Shown here: positions 9,001-17,864 of the stretch, piece by piece | Layout of the letters: each line of letters starts with the position of its first letter | Numbering within the stretch: position 1 is the first letter of the stretch | Source of the DNA: Planctomycetota bacterium | Lineage (GTDB): Bacteria > Planctomycetota > SZUA-567 > JAFGGJ01 | Length of the DNA stretch: 51,516 nt | Assembly (NCBI GenBank): GCA_016930595.1 | Contig: JAFGGJ010000042.1 | Location: 1 to 51,516 of the forward strand | Direction of reading: 5' to 3' | The notes under the pieces: generated by a model | Database searches by the model: none | The model's input: only the letters and a program-made list of their open reading frames with translations | Told to the model about the DNA's origin: nothing | Translations under genes and position numbers: made by a program

Positions 9001-11595
9001 CTATTCCTGAAGCCCGCCCCATTGCCGGTTCAACCTGACGGCAGCGAGGTGCCGTCCGGCAATGTGCAGGTCTGAAGAAGCCTTTTCAATATGCGCGCTG
9101 AAACACTCGGCCGCTTTCGCGTATTCCCGGTGCAATTCGTGCGTACAGCCTTCGACGTAATCCCTGGAATGTTTCCACCAGTGAGAATACGTACCCATCA
9201 ACCGGATGAATTCCTCGAAATGTCCCATAGCCGTCCGCTGGAGGGCGGCATCCCCTGACAACTGGCCGCACATCCCCAGAGCGTACCCCAGCTCTGCGTT
9301 GAAACGATATATCCAGTGGTCTCCCTGAACATATGTCGCGAACCCGACAATGTGCGCATCCGTCTGCCGGACGCCTTCGGCCCAGATATCCCTTGCTTCG
9401 TCACGCCTGCCCGAATGCCATGCGACAAGGCCTTTCCACAACGCCGGTTTTGCGGGACCCATGTGCCTGCACCCGACGCCCAGGTTCTCCGGAAGCAACC
9501 CGGCAGCCTCCGCCCATCTCGCCGCCTCCCCGATATCGCCCGCTTCCAACGCATCCTCGGTCAGTGCAACGGCGCAGTCAATATACACGTCCAGGTGCCT
9601 GTACTCGCCTTCCCAGTTATGAAGGCGCACCCTGGACGAAATCTCCATGCAGTCCTTGAGCCGTCCGGTTTCCAGGTAAGACTCGGCCAGGTACTTCTGG
9701 CAGTTGGAAAGCTCCCGCACCGCATCCGGCGCCTGTTCGATGACCTCGACGACTCTGTCGTGCGCACCCGCCCACTTGAGCAGCGGCAGAATCTCCAGCA
9801 CCAAGTCCCTGTCGCCAGGCAGGAGTTCCAGCGCCCGGGAAGCGTATTCCAGCGCCTTCCCCCTGTCCCCGGCAACATGCCAGTAGTACGAAGCGAGGCC
9901 GTAGTGCACACGCCAGTCGTCCCGGCGCTCCGACAGCAGTTCCCCGTAAAGCCGGAACGCCGCCGGATAGTTGCCGTAACATGCGTACCGTTCTGCAAGC
10001 ACCAGCTTCCTGCAGAAATCCTCCGGCAGGGATGTTATCCCCTGCATGAAAGCATTCTCCGCATGGTCGCGCCGGGCAAGGACCGCCCTGGCCTTGTCTT
10101 CCAATTCCGTGCCGATGAGCTTCTGCAATTCTTCGGCCCCGGCCTGGAAATCGCCCGCATGCCACAGGGCGTCCGCCAGCACCAGCCGGGCTTCATGCAG
10201 CCCGGGATTGAGTACCAGTGCTTTCCGACACTGTTCGGCCGCCCCCCCGAAACCGTTGTGCTTCACCTGGCTGAGGGCCGAAGCCAGCATGGCCTCCGCC
10301 GTCCCGGCCCCCGCCGAAACATTCAACCTGTAAGTCTTCTCGGCGCTGGCAACGGCTTCTTCGTCCACCTCGGGTTCCAGCGGGTATGCAAAAGCCCTCT
10401 GGAGCTTCCCTCCGGCAATTATCTCCACCATGTCCCCCGGGTAAACCCCCCCGGCCAGTTCGACCGGCCGGCCTGCTTTCAGGTCTCCTTCAAAAACACG
10501 GTCCCCCGTCGTCACCCTGACCACCTGATCGACGGCCGGGTAGAGCCACGTCTTCCCCTCGACCACGTTGAAAATGAGTCCCCGGTCGGCCCATTCTATC
10601 CCGCCGGTCGCCCGGTAGGGGATCCAGGTGGTTGAATATTCCAGCGCCTCGCCCGGCTGCATGGTCTCCATTATATGTTGTGTTTCGAACGGACCGGCCT
10701 GTATCTCGAGATAGTTATGCCCCTCGTCGGAAAACACCCGGCAGGAATCGATCTCCCTGTATTCGATGCCCCACGTGAAGTACTTCTTCCCTCGCACCTT
10801 CTTGTACGGCGCGACATGCGCTATGCCTATTCCCAGTTCGTGGTCGTAATAGCCAAAATAATCCTCCTTCAGCCCCACCATGAAACTGTCGCTCGGCCAC
10901 GGCCTGTTCACGTACCACGACGTATCCCTGCCGGAACCATCCACGGGGTAAGGGTGCAGGGTCCAGCCCGTGGTATAGCGGTTCGCCTTGCATTGGAATT
11001 GCCATCCCGGCGTCGACCTGACTCCAACGTTCGTCCACTGGTACCAGCCGTGCGCCAGTGGAGTCGGGTTGGATATGGTGTAATCTATATCGAAACGCGC
11101 CTCCCCGGCCGCCAGGGCAATCCTGACTTCCATGCGCATCCCCGTCCGCGGGCACGTCCTCTGCACCACGGCGGCGGCTCTCTCAGGGCCGTGCTCCACT
11201 ATGGCACAGGGCAGCCTGCGCATGGTGTACATGTGATGGCCCACGGGGAAGTTGAACTCCATGCCCCCCGGGATCCACGCCCCTGGCCGCGCTACGAGGC
11301 AGGGCTTTATCACGTCCGGCACGTAGATTGATTCGCACCCGGCGTTCTTGTCATAGGCAGACCACAGTTTGCCGCCCAACTCCGGCACTATCGCCAGCCG
11401 CAGGTGTTCGTTTTCCAGCACGATGACGTCGTAGTCTACATCCTTCTTCTCCCCGTTCAGGATGTCGTCATGAGTGTCCGGATAACTGTTCATCCACCCA
11501 CCGGCAAAGGGCCGCTGCAGCCTCCTGGCGGGCTGTCTGGTATACGTGGGATACGTCATTACCGACCATCTTGCTGTCGAACCGGTTGCAGACAT
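9001..11595 (-). CDS. DUF5107 domain protein with C-terminal TPR repeats
   Basis: The 864-residue protein has no clear signal peptide. Its N-terminal ~330 residues match the DUF5107 family, a galactose-mutarotase-like beta-sandwich linked to carbohydrate metabolism (IVPELGGKLWSAYDKNAG at about 69-86; PGGMEFNFPVGHH near 109-121; GWYQWTNVGV). After a short beta region, residues from about 420 to the end are TPR-like helix pairs (for example KALVLNPGLHEARLVLADALWHAGDF, DWRVHYGLASYYWHV). The ATG at 11595 has GGAGG 5 nt upstream; a longer frame lacks a ribosome site. The neighbouring heparinase-like and UroD genes suggest a glycan or sugar-acid pathway. The reaction is not known. Confidence 0.87.
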   Translation of the reverse strand: MSATGSTARWSVMTYPTYTRQPARRLQRPFAGGWMNSYPDTHDDILNGEKKDVDYDVIVLENEHLRLAIVPELGGKLWSAYDKNAGCESIYVPDVIKPCLVARPGAWIPGGMEFNFPVGHHMYTMRRLPCAIVEHGPERAAAVVQRTCPRTGMRMEVRIALAAGEARFDIDYTISNPTPLAHGWYQWTNVGVRSTPGWQFQCKANRYTTGWTLHPYPVDGSGRDTSWYVNRPWPSDSFMVGLKEDYFGYYDHELGIGIAHVAPYKKVRGKKYFTWGIEYREIDSCRVFSDEGHNYLEIQAGPFETQHIMETMQPGEALEYSTTWIPYRATGGIEWADRGLIFNVVEGKTWLYPAVDQVVRVTTGDRVFEGDLKAGRPVELAGGVYPGDMVEIIAGGKLQRAFAYPLEPEVDEEAVASAEKTYRLNVSAGAGTAEAMLASALSQVKHNGFGGAAEQCRKALVLNPGLHEARLVLADALWHAGDFQAGAEELQKLIGTELEDKARAVLARRDHAENAFMQGITSLPEDFCRKLVLAERYACYGNYPAAFRLYGELLSERRDDWRVHYGLASYYWHVAGDRGKALEYASRALELLPGDRDLVLEILPLLKWAGAHDRVVEVIEQAPDAVRELSNCQKYLAESYLETGRLKDCMEISSRVRLHNWEGEYRHLDVYIDCAVALTEDALEAGDIGEAARWAEAAGLLPENLGVGCRHMGPAKPALWKGLVAWHSGRRDEARDIWAEGVRQTDAHIVGFATYVQGDHWIYRFNAELGYALGMCGQLSGDAALQRTAMGHFEEFIRLMGTYSHWWKHSRDYVEGCTHELHREYAKAAECFSAHIEKASSDLHIAGRHLAAVRLNRQWGGLQE

Positions 11596-11689
11596 CCTGG
11601 CCTCCAGCAGCCGGTCTCCGTCCGACACACTCTGCCCGGCCGCGCCCGGGAATGATATTAGCGGCCACGCAAAGGGCAAGCTTTTTCCA

Positions 11690-13522
11690 TCACGCCTTTG
11701 ACTTGCCGTGCCGCCTTCTCCCCTTCACCGTCCCCTTCACCAGGAATTTCACTCCCGCACCGGCAGGGATATTCACCGTTATCCGCCTCAGCGTGCTCCC
11801 TTCGGGCCTTGTACCGCCGAGTTCGTGCTCACTCACCTTGAACTTGGCCCGCGCCGGCTTCTCAATAGTCAGCGTCAGCGTTGTCTTTTCTCCTTTCACG
11901 GTCGCCGTTCCACCCTTTATCCGGACCGGCAGCCATGTGACGAACGCCTCTTCAACCCCTGCGCCTTCCCCCTTGAAAGACATCCTGTCTTCCAGCGTGA
12001 ACGCTCCCGACGATACTTCTATCCGCCTGACAAATTCCCCCAGTCCCTTCACGCCGTATGCCCCCGCCAATTCCATCTCCACCGCGCCGGCGTCGAATTC
12101 TCTTATTTCCCCCGCATATTCCCGCCCCTGCCCCTGCAGCTTTCCGCCGATAACCGGCACGTTGTGGCCCATCGAGTTTGCCTGCATGAACAGTTCATAA
12201 CGCCGCCCCGAAAAGAAATCCCGGCAGTACACCGGCGCCCCGGGGTCGCATAACAGGTCGTCCCCGCGCGAATGCACGACAAAACTCCCCACGTCGTTGT
12301 GGTTGTGGCATTCCTGGTTATGTCCCGCTTTCCCTGCTACGATTACACTTCCTTTCTTCAGGCGCCATACCGCCCCCTTGCGCAACATCGTGGACTTTAC
12401 CGGCGGCACCGCTTCCCTCCGACCATCCCACCATAACATGTCCCGCAAAGCCGTGGGCAGCCGTCGCCCCGCTCCTATCCGCACGTCCGCAAGCCCCATC
12501 AACCCCGCCGTCTCCGTACGGCGCGCAAGCATCGCTGTTGTCCCCGGCGTGAGCCTGAGTCTGGCGGCACAGTCGGCATGGTTGTAGAAACGCCACCGCC
12601 CGAGATGCACCTGGAGCGGGTATTGCGCTATCCTTTTCATCTTCGGATGCTCCAGCAGATTCACCTTGCCCCCGGTCCGGTTATACAGCAGTTCCGAAAA
12701 AGCTATAAAGTTCGTCAGGCCGTACTGCCAGTACCCCGTCCCTTCAGTGCTGGTCCCGTCCTCTTCGAAAGCAACTTCCATAAAATGCGACAGACCGCTC
12801 AACACTTCGTTAAGCGTCTTTGCCAGCAGCCTGCTGTCCTTTTCGAAATACAGCATTGCCGCCCCGACGCTCGAATTGCACACACCGTTCCAGTTGTTAT
12901 GCGCATACTTGAACCATCCCGGGTATTTCGTCGTGTTCAGGTACATTTCTGTAAGGTTTGGTTCGTTCTCCACCCATTGCCCCTTGTCCAGGCCGATGTT
13001 CTCTATGTAAGGCTGCAGTACCTGCCGGTACACTTCGTATTCCACCCGCTCCCTGACCTCTTTCTCCAGCGCCTCCCCCATCACGTGCACAATTTCCGCA
13101 AGGCAGAAAGCCGTTTCCGTCGCCATCAGGTCCACCCCGCCGCGTTCGTGTGCATGCAGAATCCACGTCGTCTCCTGGCACGTTTCCATAAGATAGTCAT
13201 GCACGGCTTCCAGGAGCCGGTCGCATGGGGCAAGCAGCCATCCCATGACTGCGGCATTCATGTTTGTCCTGCGCCGGAAAGTAACGTCCTGAAAGAACGT
13301 CCGGTTGCCGGTCCTGTAGAACGTCCGGTAGAGCGTGTACGTCGAACACGGAATAGGGTAGAGCTTGTCCAGGATCGGCTTCAGGCCCCTCAACACTGCC
13401 CGCCCCCTGGGCGAAGCGGCGAATGTTTTCCGCTCCCGCAGGAACCTGGTGAGCTCCGGAAACATGTCCCTGCCCGCTGAAACCATTTCCCGGGTTATCG
13501 TGGGGAAGGCTCTTCCCGCCAT
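11690..13522 (-). CDS. Heparinase II/III-like polysaccharide lyase family protein
   Basis: This is a 610-residue protein with an alpha-helical N-terminal half (toroid-like, with NNWNGVCNSSVGAA at 209-222) and a beta-sheet C-terminal half beginning near 375. The C-terminal hallmark ECHNHNDVGSFVV (404-416) corresponds to the heparinase II/III-like signature, whose histidine lies at the active site. The family eliminates uronic-acid-containing polysaccharides or oligosaccharides (heparin, alginate types). No signal peptide is evident, so it may act on imported oligosaccharides. The start has AAGGGAT about 7 nt upstream, and the gene has its own promoter at 13563-13590. The C-terminus is very basic. 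The substrate cannot be read from the sequence. Confidence 0.88.
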   Translation of the reverse strand: MAGRAFPTITREMVSAGRDMFPELTRFLRERKTFAASPRGRAVLRGLKPILDKLYPIPCSTYTLYRTFYRTGNRTFFQDVTFRRRTNMNAAVMGWLLAPCDRLLEAVHDYLMETCQETTWILHAHERGGVDLMATETAFCLAEIVHVMGEALEKEVRERVEYEVYRQVLQPYIENIGLDKGQWVENEPNLTEMYLNTTKYPGWFKYAHNNWNGVCNSSVGAAMLYFEKDSRLLAKTLNEVLSGLSHFMEVAFEEDGTSTEGTGYWQYGLTNFIAFSELLYNRTGGKVNLLEHPKMKRIAQYPLQVHLGRWRFYNHADCAARLRLTPGTTAMLARRTETAGLMGLADVRIGAGRRLPTALRDMLWWDGRREAVPPVKSTMLRKGAVWRLKKGSVIVAGKAGHNQECHNHNDVGSFVVHSRGDDLLCDPGAPVYCRDFFSGRRYELFMQANSMGHNVPVIGGKLQGQGREYAGEIREFDAGAVEMELAGAYGVKGLGEFVRRIEVSSGAFTLEDRMSFKGEGAGVEEAFVTWLPVRIKGGTATVKGEKTTLTLTIEKPARAKFKVSEHELGGTRPEGSTLRRITVNIPAGAGVKFLVKGTVKGRRRHGKSKA

Positions 13523-13562
13523 GACGTATCCCTTCGCTTAAGTCGCCAGCCATCCACGCGGG

Positions 13563-13590
13563 ATGCTATTGCCACGGAACCTGTCGTCAA
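13563..13590 (-). promoter_or_regulatory. Promoter of the heparinase-like gene
   Basis: -35 TTGACG (13585-13590), a 16-bp spacer and -10 TAGCAT (13563-13568) on minus give a predicted leader of about 34 nt before the ATG at 13522. The downstream DUF5107 gene may be co-transcribed. Confidence 0.55.
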
Positions 13591-13631
13591 AGGGATTTGC
13601 CCGTTTATCTTCCGCTCCGGACCAGAACCTT

Positions 13632-14819
13632 CTATCCCCCCATCTCCACGATGCGCTCGCGGTAATACAGGTAGTCCTCGTATTTCACCTCTTCCGGCAC
13701 GCCGTGGTCGCACGTGGGGATGTACCCGCCGCGCGCCTTCATGGGAGGTATGATGCGCTCCAGCATCCGGTCGATCGCATCCCTGCCCTTGGCCATCTCC
13801 CTCTTGTCGATACCGCCCATCATCACGAGATCCGGATATTGCCGGCCTATCTCCACCACGTCGCATCCCGACGCTACCTCGAACGGGTTCATCACGTCCA
13901 TCCCTATTTCACGATACAGGGGGATGACCGGAACGCAGTAACCGTCGGTATCCACGTCGAAGAACAGGTGTCTCGTCTTGTCTATCTGCCGGGACTTCAT
14001 GTTCGACATCAACTGCTGGTAATAAGGGAAAATAAATTCTTTTATCATGTCCGGCGATATCAGCGACCCGTGGTTGTAGCAGATGTCCTCCCCAATGTAG
14101 AATTCGTCCAGCGTCACGAATTCCTGGTGCCCTGCCGAAACCTTGTCCGCCACGGCCAGCCATGTCTTCATGCAGTCGTGCACCACGTCAGGCATGTCAT
14201 AGAACGCATAGAAGAGTTGTTCCGGACCTATAAGGCTCCTCAGGTACATGTAGCCCCCCACCACCCGCTGCGACATCAGTCGCCCTTCGCCCGCCGCCGC
14301 AACGGCCTCCCGCTCAATACTCTCTACGTTCTTGCGGCGGACAGGTGTCTCAGGGTCCAGCCGCCATTTCACGTCTTCTTCCCACGTCTTCCTGTCCTTG
14401 ACGGGATGGTCCAGGTAGTCCGGCATGAAGCCGCTCCTCCGCCCCTTGAAGCACAATACGTGCCTGCCGGCGAAATCCTGTACCACCTCGTGGTCCCCGC
14501 GATCCTCTATCACCTTCTCCTCGAACTTCGGCTCAAACGCCGCTTCACACCAGCCGCAGCCGCCCAGAGCGTACACGCCGGGCGGATCGAAGTCGAACAG
14601 CTCTTCCAGCGGTACGTCCTGCGGCATTCCCTGCTCTTTCCAACGCTCCAGGGAATAATAGCCGAACTCCCTCTTGTAGATCGGCGCTCCGGGAGTCACT
14701 GCGTACGTGTCCCGCATCTTCTGCGCACCGGGACTCATTTTCTCCCTCGGCACCATGCCGTGCACACCGTCCTGTTGCTTCTCGCTCATCGCCGGCCCCG
14801 ATCTTCTGTCGTCCTTCAT
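13632..14819 (-). CDS. Uroporphyrinogen-decarboxylase (URO-D) superfamily protein
   Basis: The 395-residue cytosolic protein belongs to the URO-D/MtaA/CmuA fold, many members of which are corrinoid-dependent methyltransferases and not haem enzymes. Matching segments include LIGPEQLFYAFYDMPDVVHDCM, DEFYIGEDICYNHGSLISPDMIKEFIFPYYQQL (split here as seen), FDVDTDGYC, NPFEVASGCDVVEIG, GGIDKREMAKG and the C-terminal GGYIPTCDHGVPEEVKYEDY. The last contains the T-C-D-H cluster typical of zinc-binding methyltransferase-like members. Carbohydrate genes nearby and the lack of other haem genes argue against a haem role. Two starts (14819 and 14789) are possible; the first fits the promoter at 14855-14882. 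Confidence 0.85.
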   Translation of the reverse strand: MKDDRRSGPAMSEKQQDGVHGMVPREKMSPGAQKMRDTYAVTPGAPIYKREFGYYSLERWKEQGMPQDVPLEELFDFDPPGVYALGGCGWCEAAFEPKFEEKVIEDRGDHEVVQDFAGRHVLCFKGRRSGFMPDYLDHPVKDRKTWEEDVKWRLDPETPVRRKNVESIEREAVAAAGEGRLMSQRVVGGYMYLRSLIGPEQLFYAFYDMPDVVHDCMKTWLAVADKVSAGHQEFVTLDEFYIGEDICYNHGSLISPDMIKEFIFPYYQQLMSNMKSRQIDKTRHLFFDVDTDGYCVPVIPLYREIGMDVMNPFEVASGCDVVEIGRQYPDLVMMGGIDKREMAKGRDAIDRMLERIIPPMKARGGYIPTCDHGVPEEVKYEDYLYYRERIVEMGG

Positions 14820-14854
14820 GACGCGACCCGCCGGGCGTCCCGCCCGGGCTAATC

Positions 14855-14904
14855 ACTTTACCGGCCGGGCCGCATGTTGCAATCGCAGCCGCCCGTGATA
14901 TCTA
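14855..14904. promoter_or_regulatory. Divergent promoters sharing one palindromic -35
   Basis: TTGCAA at 14877-14882 is its own reverse complement. Rightward it is followed by a 16-bp spacer and TATCTA (14899-14904), driving the nitrilase. Leftward it is followed by a 16-bp spacer and TAAAGT (14855-14860), driving the UroD gene. The two promoters are thus mirror images about a single -35 box. Confidence 0.55.
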
Positions 14905-14925
14905 TATCCATCAGGAGGACCGCTC

Positions 14926-15768
14926 ATGAATGCCGACCCTTTAACCCTCGGCATGGCTCAGATGCTCGTCGAAGGCGCAAAACCCAGCAAGAATCTCGCC
15001 CGTGCCGCCGGCATGATAGCCCTTGCCGCCTCACAAGGATGCGCCGCCGTCGTGCTGCCTGAATGTCTGGACATCGGCTGGACGCACCCCGCGGCGCGAG
15101 ACCTGGCTCAGCCCATCCCCGGCCCGTTCAGCGACATCCTGGCCGCCGCCGCCGCCAAACACGCCGTTCTCGTCGCTGCCGGTCTTACCGAGCGTGACGG
15201 GGACAGGACCCTCAACTCCGCCGTCCTCTTCTCCCCCGAAGGCCGCATCCTCCTCAAACACTCAAAGATAAACATCCTGTCCATCGCCCAGGATCTCTAT
15301 TCCGTCGGCCGTTCTCTTGCCGTCGCCGATACGCCTTTCGGGACCGCGGCCCTCACGATCTGTGCAGACAACTTTCCTTCCTCCCTGGCTCTCGCCCACT
15401 CGCTCTGCCGCATGGGAGCGCGTTTCATCCTCTCCCCCTGCTCATGGGCCGTCGATGGCGACCACGACAATGAGCGGGAACCCTACGGCGCCATGTGGCT
15501 GCAGGCCTACTCCGCCATCGCGCGCCTCTACGACGTCACCATCGTCGGCGTCTCAAACGTCGGAAGGGTCTCCGCCGGCCCGTGGGAGGGACGCAAGTGC
15601 ATCGGCTCTTCCATCGCCGTCGGTCCGGGAGGAGTCCTTATCAGAAAATGCTCCTACGGCGTCAATGCGGAAGAGCTCCAGATAATCCCCGTCGCCGTCC
15701 CCCCCGCGCCCGCCGTCGGCACCGATATCGCCCCCTTTCTCAAAGACCGCGGCTACGACGGCCCCTGA
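14926..15768 (+). CDS. Carbon-nitrogen hydrolase (nitrilase superfamily)
   Basis: This 280-residue cytosolic amidase-like enzyme has the catalytic triad E46 (LPEC), K114 (HSKIN) and C146 (TICADN) in the right order and spacing. Members hydrolyse amides, nitriles or carbamoyl groups (N-carbamoyl amino acids, omega-amides, polyamine precursors). The substrate here is unknown. AGGAGG at 14913-14918 gives a strong ribosome site 7 nt before the ATG. It reads divergently from the UroD gene from the shared -35 element. The codons are strikingly C-ending, like the next gene on this strand. Confidence 0.92.
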   Translation: MNADPLTLGMAQMLVEGAKPSKNLARAAGMIALAASQGCAAVVLPECLDIGWTHPAARDLAQPIPGPFSDILAAAAAKHAVLVAAGLTERDGDRTLNSAVLFSPEGRILLKHSKINILSIAQDLYSVGRSLAVADTPFGTAALTICADNFPSSLALAHSLCRMGARFILSPCSWAVDGDHDNEREPYGAMWLQAYSAIARLYDVTIVGVSNVGRVSAGPWEGRKCIGSSIAVGPGGVLIRKCSYGVNAEELQIIPVAVPPAPAVGTDIAPFLKDRGYDGP

Positions 15769-15798
15769 CCGGAGCGCCACAAAATTCCGCTTTGACGT

Positions 15799-15827
15799 TT
15801 GACGTCCCACTGGCCCTGCGCTATAAG
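15799..15827 (+). promoter_or_regulatory. Promoter of the two-domain esterase-like gene
   Basis: -35 TTGACG (15799-15804), a 17-bp spacer and -10 TATAAG (15822-15827). The TTTGACG heptamer is repeated in tandem (15791-15797 and 15798-15804). The predicted start near 15834 gives a ~27-nt leader carrying AAGGAG before the ATG at 15861. Confidence 0.7.
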
Positions 15828-15860
15828 TCGCGCGGCTATTGCATGGGAAAGGAGTTCCCG

Positions 15861-17840
15861 ATGTTCCCCAACCTTCCCCTTCACTTTTCCGCCTCCGGCT
15901 ATATGGACATGGCCCTGCAGTTCCAGTCGCACGTGTACGGCCGCAGCATCAACCAGTTCAGGAACTGGGAAGCCCACAAGGACACCCTCAAGACTCCGTC
16001 CGACGTGGAAAAATGGCAGCGGCACGTCCGTTCCGTCGCCCTCGACGCCGTCGGCGGCCTGCCGCTTTCCGGCACCCCGCTCAACCCGAGAATCACAGGC
16101 GAACTCAAGGGCTCCGGTTTCCGTGTTGAAAAGACCGTTTTCGAAAGCTCTCCCGGCGTTGAAGTCACCTCCGCCCTCTACATCCCCGACGGCGTGACGG
16201 CGAACGCGCCCGCCGTCCTTTTCGTCTGCGGACATTCCGCTATCGCCAAGGCCTATCCTCCGTACCAGGCCGTCTGTCACCGCCTTGCACAGAACGGCAT
16301 AGTCGTCCTTGCCGTCGACCCGGTGGGACAGGGTGAGCGCAAGAGTTACCTGGCCCCCGACGGTTCCGAGATCGTCAAGGTCTGCTGCGCCGAACACGAT
16401 TACGCCGGCCTCCAGTGCTGGTGGAACGGCTGTTCAGCGGCGCGCTACTTCGTCCATGACGCCATGCGCGGCATCGACTACCTCCAGTCCCGCCCCGAAG
16501 TGGACCCGGAGCGCATCGGCGTCACCGGCAACTCGGGCGGCGGCACCCAGACCACCTGGCTTATGCTGCTTGAACCGCGCCTCACGTGCGCAGCGCCGGG
16601 AACGTTTGTCATGCGCCGGCTCGAATACATGAAGACTGGCCAGGCCCAGGATTCCGAACAGATCATCCCCGGCGGCACCGCTGCCGGCCTTGACCACGAA
16701 GATTTCCTCATCGCCATGGCCCCGCGTCCCGTCCTCGTCCTCGCCGTCGAATACGATTTTTTCTGCATCGAAGGCACCCGTATCTCCGTCGAAAGAGCAC
16801 GCCGTATTTACGACATCCTCGGAGCCCGCGACAATCTCGGCCTTGCCGTTGACCGCGTCACCCACGAATATTCCCCCCCTCTCGCCCGCGCCTCTACTGA
16901 ATTCTTCTGCAGGACCCTCCTCGGCATGGATCCGTCCGCCGTGAACCACTCTGATCCGGTCCCCTTCCCGCCGGAAGACCTAAACTGCACGCGTTCGGGC
17001 CAAGTTCTCCTCGACAACCCTTCCACCGTCCGCACCTTTGACCGTAATCTTGCCGAATACGAAGTCTCCTCTTCGCGCCTCGCCCCCGAAAACGCTGCCT
17101 CCTGGCTCAAGGATCGCATACTTGCCCCGCGCAGGCATTGCGATCTCAATCCCAGGTGGATCTCCGATTCCACCGCAGACGGCACTCGCGTCTCCCACGG
17201 CTTCTGGTTCACCGAACCCGACGTATGCAATGCAGGCTTTCTGCTGCGCCCGGCCGACTCGCCCGCCGGTTCCGTCACCATCGCTCTCTTCGATCACGGC
17301 ACGCTCGACCTTGACCGCCGCCGTCCCTGGATGCTCGATATAGTCGCATCCGGCGGGGCCGTCCTCGCCGTTGACCCGCGCGGCATGGGGAACATTCTCC
17401 CGCGCCCCATCAGCCCCGTAAACCTGGAAGAACGCTACGGCACCGTCTTCAAGCTCATCAGCGATCTCGTGTACCTCGGCGACGACCTCGCCTCCATGCG
17501 CATCTTCGACGTCCTGCGCGCCATTGACCTCGTCCGATCCGATCCACACCTGGACGCGGCCGACGTCCCCGTCAGGCTCTTCGGCGAACGTCTCTCCGGC
17601 GTCTACGCCTATGTCGCCGCCGCCATCCAGCCCGCCGTATCTTCGTGCGAAGTCGAAGACTCTTTCTTCTGCCTCGATTCCCTTATGCGCACGCGCTACT
17701 ACCACGACGACCGCCTTATCCAGCAGCTTATCTTCGGGATGGCTTCCCTTTTCGACTTCCCGGATCTCAAGCCCCTTTTCGACGGCCGCGAACTCATCAT
17801 CACGCGGCCGCGCGACGCCGCCGGCAGAATAATGGAATAG
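15861..17840 (+). CDS. Two-domain acetylxylan-esterase-like alpha/beta hydrolase
   Basis: The 659-residue protein lacks a clear signal peptide. Residues ~85-350 form an acetyl-esterase/dienelactone-hydrolase-like domain with VCGHS (122-126), AVDPVGQGER (151-160), nucleophile S225 in GNSGG (223-227), acid D299 and histidine H335 (THEYSP). Residues ~430-655 look like a second alpha/beta-hydrolase fold (VAVDPRGMGN-like strand, helix-rich end), but its elbow reads FGERLSG with no serine nucleophile, so it is probably inactive. The ATG at 15861 has AAGGAG 6 nt upstream; another ATG at 15843 lies within the leader. Its place between carbohydrate genes suggests deacylation of a sugar derivative, which is an inference. 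Confidence 0.85.
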   Translation: MFPNLPLHFSASGYMDMALQFQSHVYGRSINQFRNWEAHKDTLKTPSDVEKWQRHVRSVALDAVGGLPLSGTPLNPRITGELKGSGFRVEKTVFESSPGVEVTSALYIPDGVTANAPAVLFVCGHSAIAKAYPPYQAVCHRLAQNGIVVLAVDPVGQGERKSYLAPDGSEIVKVCCAEHDYAGLQCWWNGCSAARYFVHDAMRGIDYLQSRPEVDPERIGVTGNSGGGTQTTWLMLLEPRLTCAAPGTFVMRRLEYMKTGQAQDSEQIIPGGTAAGLDHEDFLIAMAPRPVLVLAVEYDFFCIEGTRISVERARRIYDILGARDNLGLAVDRVTHEYSPPLARASTEFFCRTLLGMDPSAVNHSDPVPFPPEDLNCTRSGQVLLDNPSTVRTFDRNLAEYEVSSSRLAPENAASWLKDRILAPRRHCDLNPRWISDSTADGTRVSHGFWFTEPDVCNAGFLLRPADSPAGSVTIALFDHGTLDLDRRRPWMLDIVASGGAVLAVDPRGMGNILPRPISPVNLEERYGTVFKLISDLVYLGDDLASMRIFDVLRAIDLVRSDPHLDAADVPVRLFGERLSGVYAYVAAAIQPAVSSCEVEDSFFCLDSLMRTRYYHDDRLIQQLIFGMASLFDFPDLKPLFDGRELIITRPRDAAGRIME

Positions 17841-17864
17841 TCCCCCGCGCCCCCGCCGAACCCC

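Noticed and set aside
15495-15860. N-terminal extension of the two-domain esterase-like protein
   Set aside because: The extension overlaps the nitrilase gene, is Arg/Pro-rich low-complexity, and lies before a good promoter and the ribosome site at 15861.
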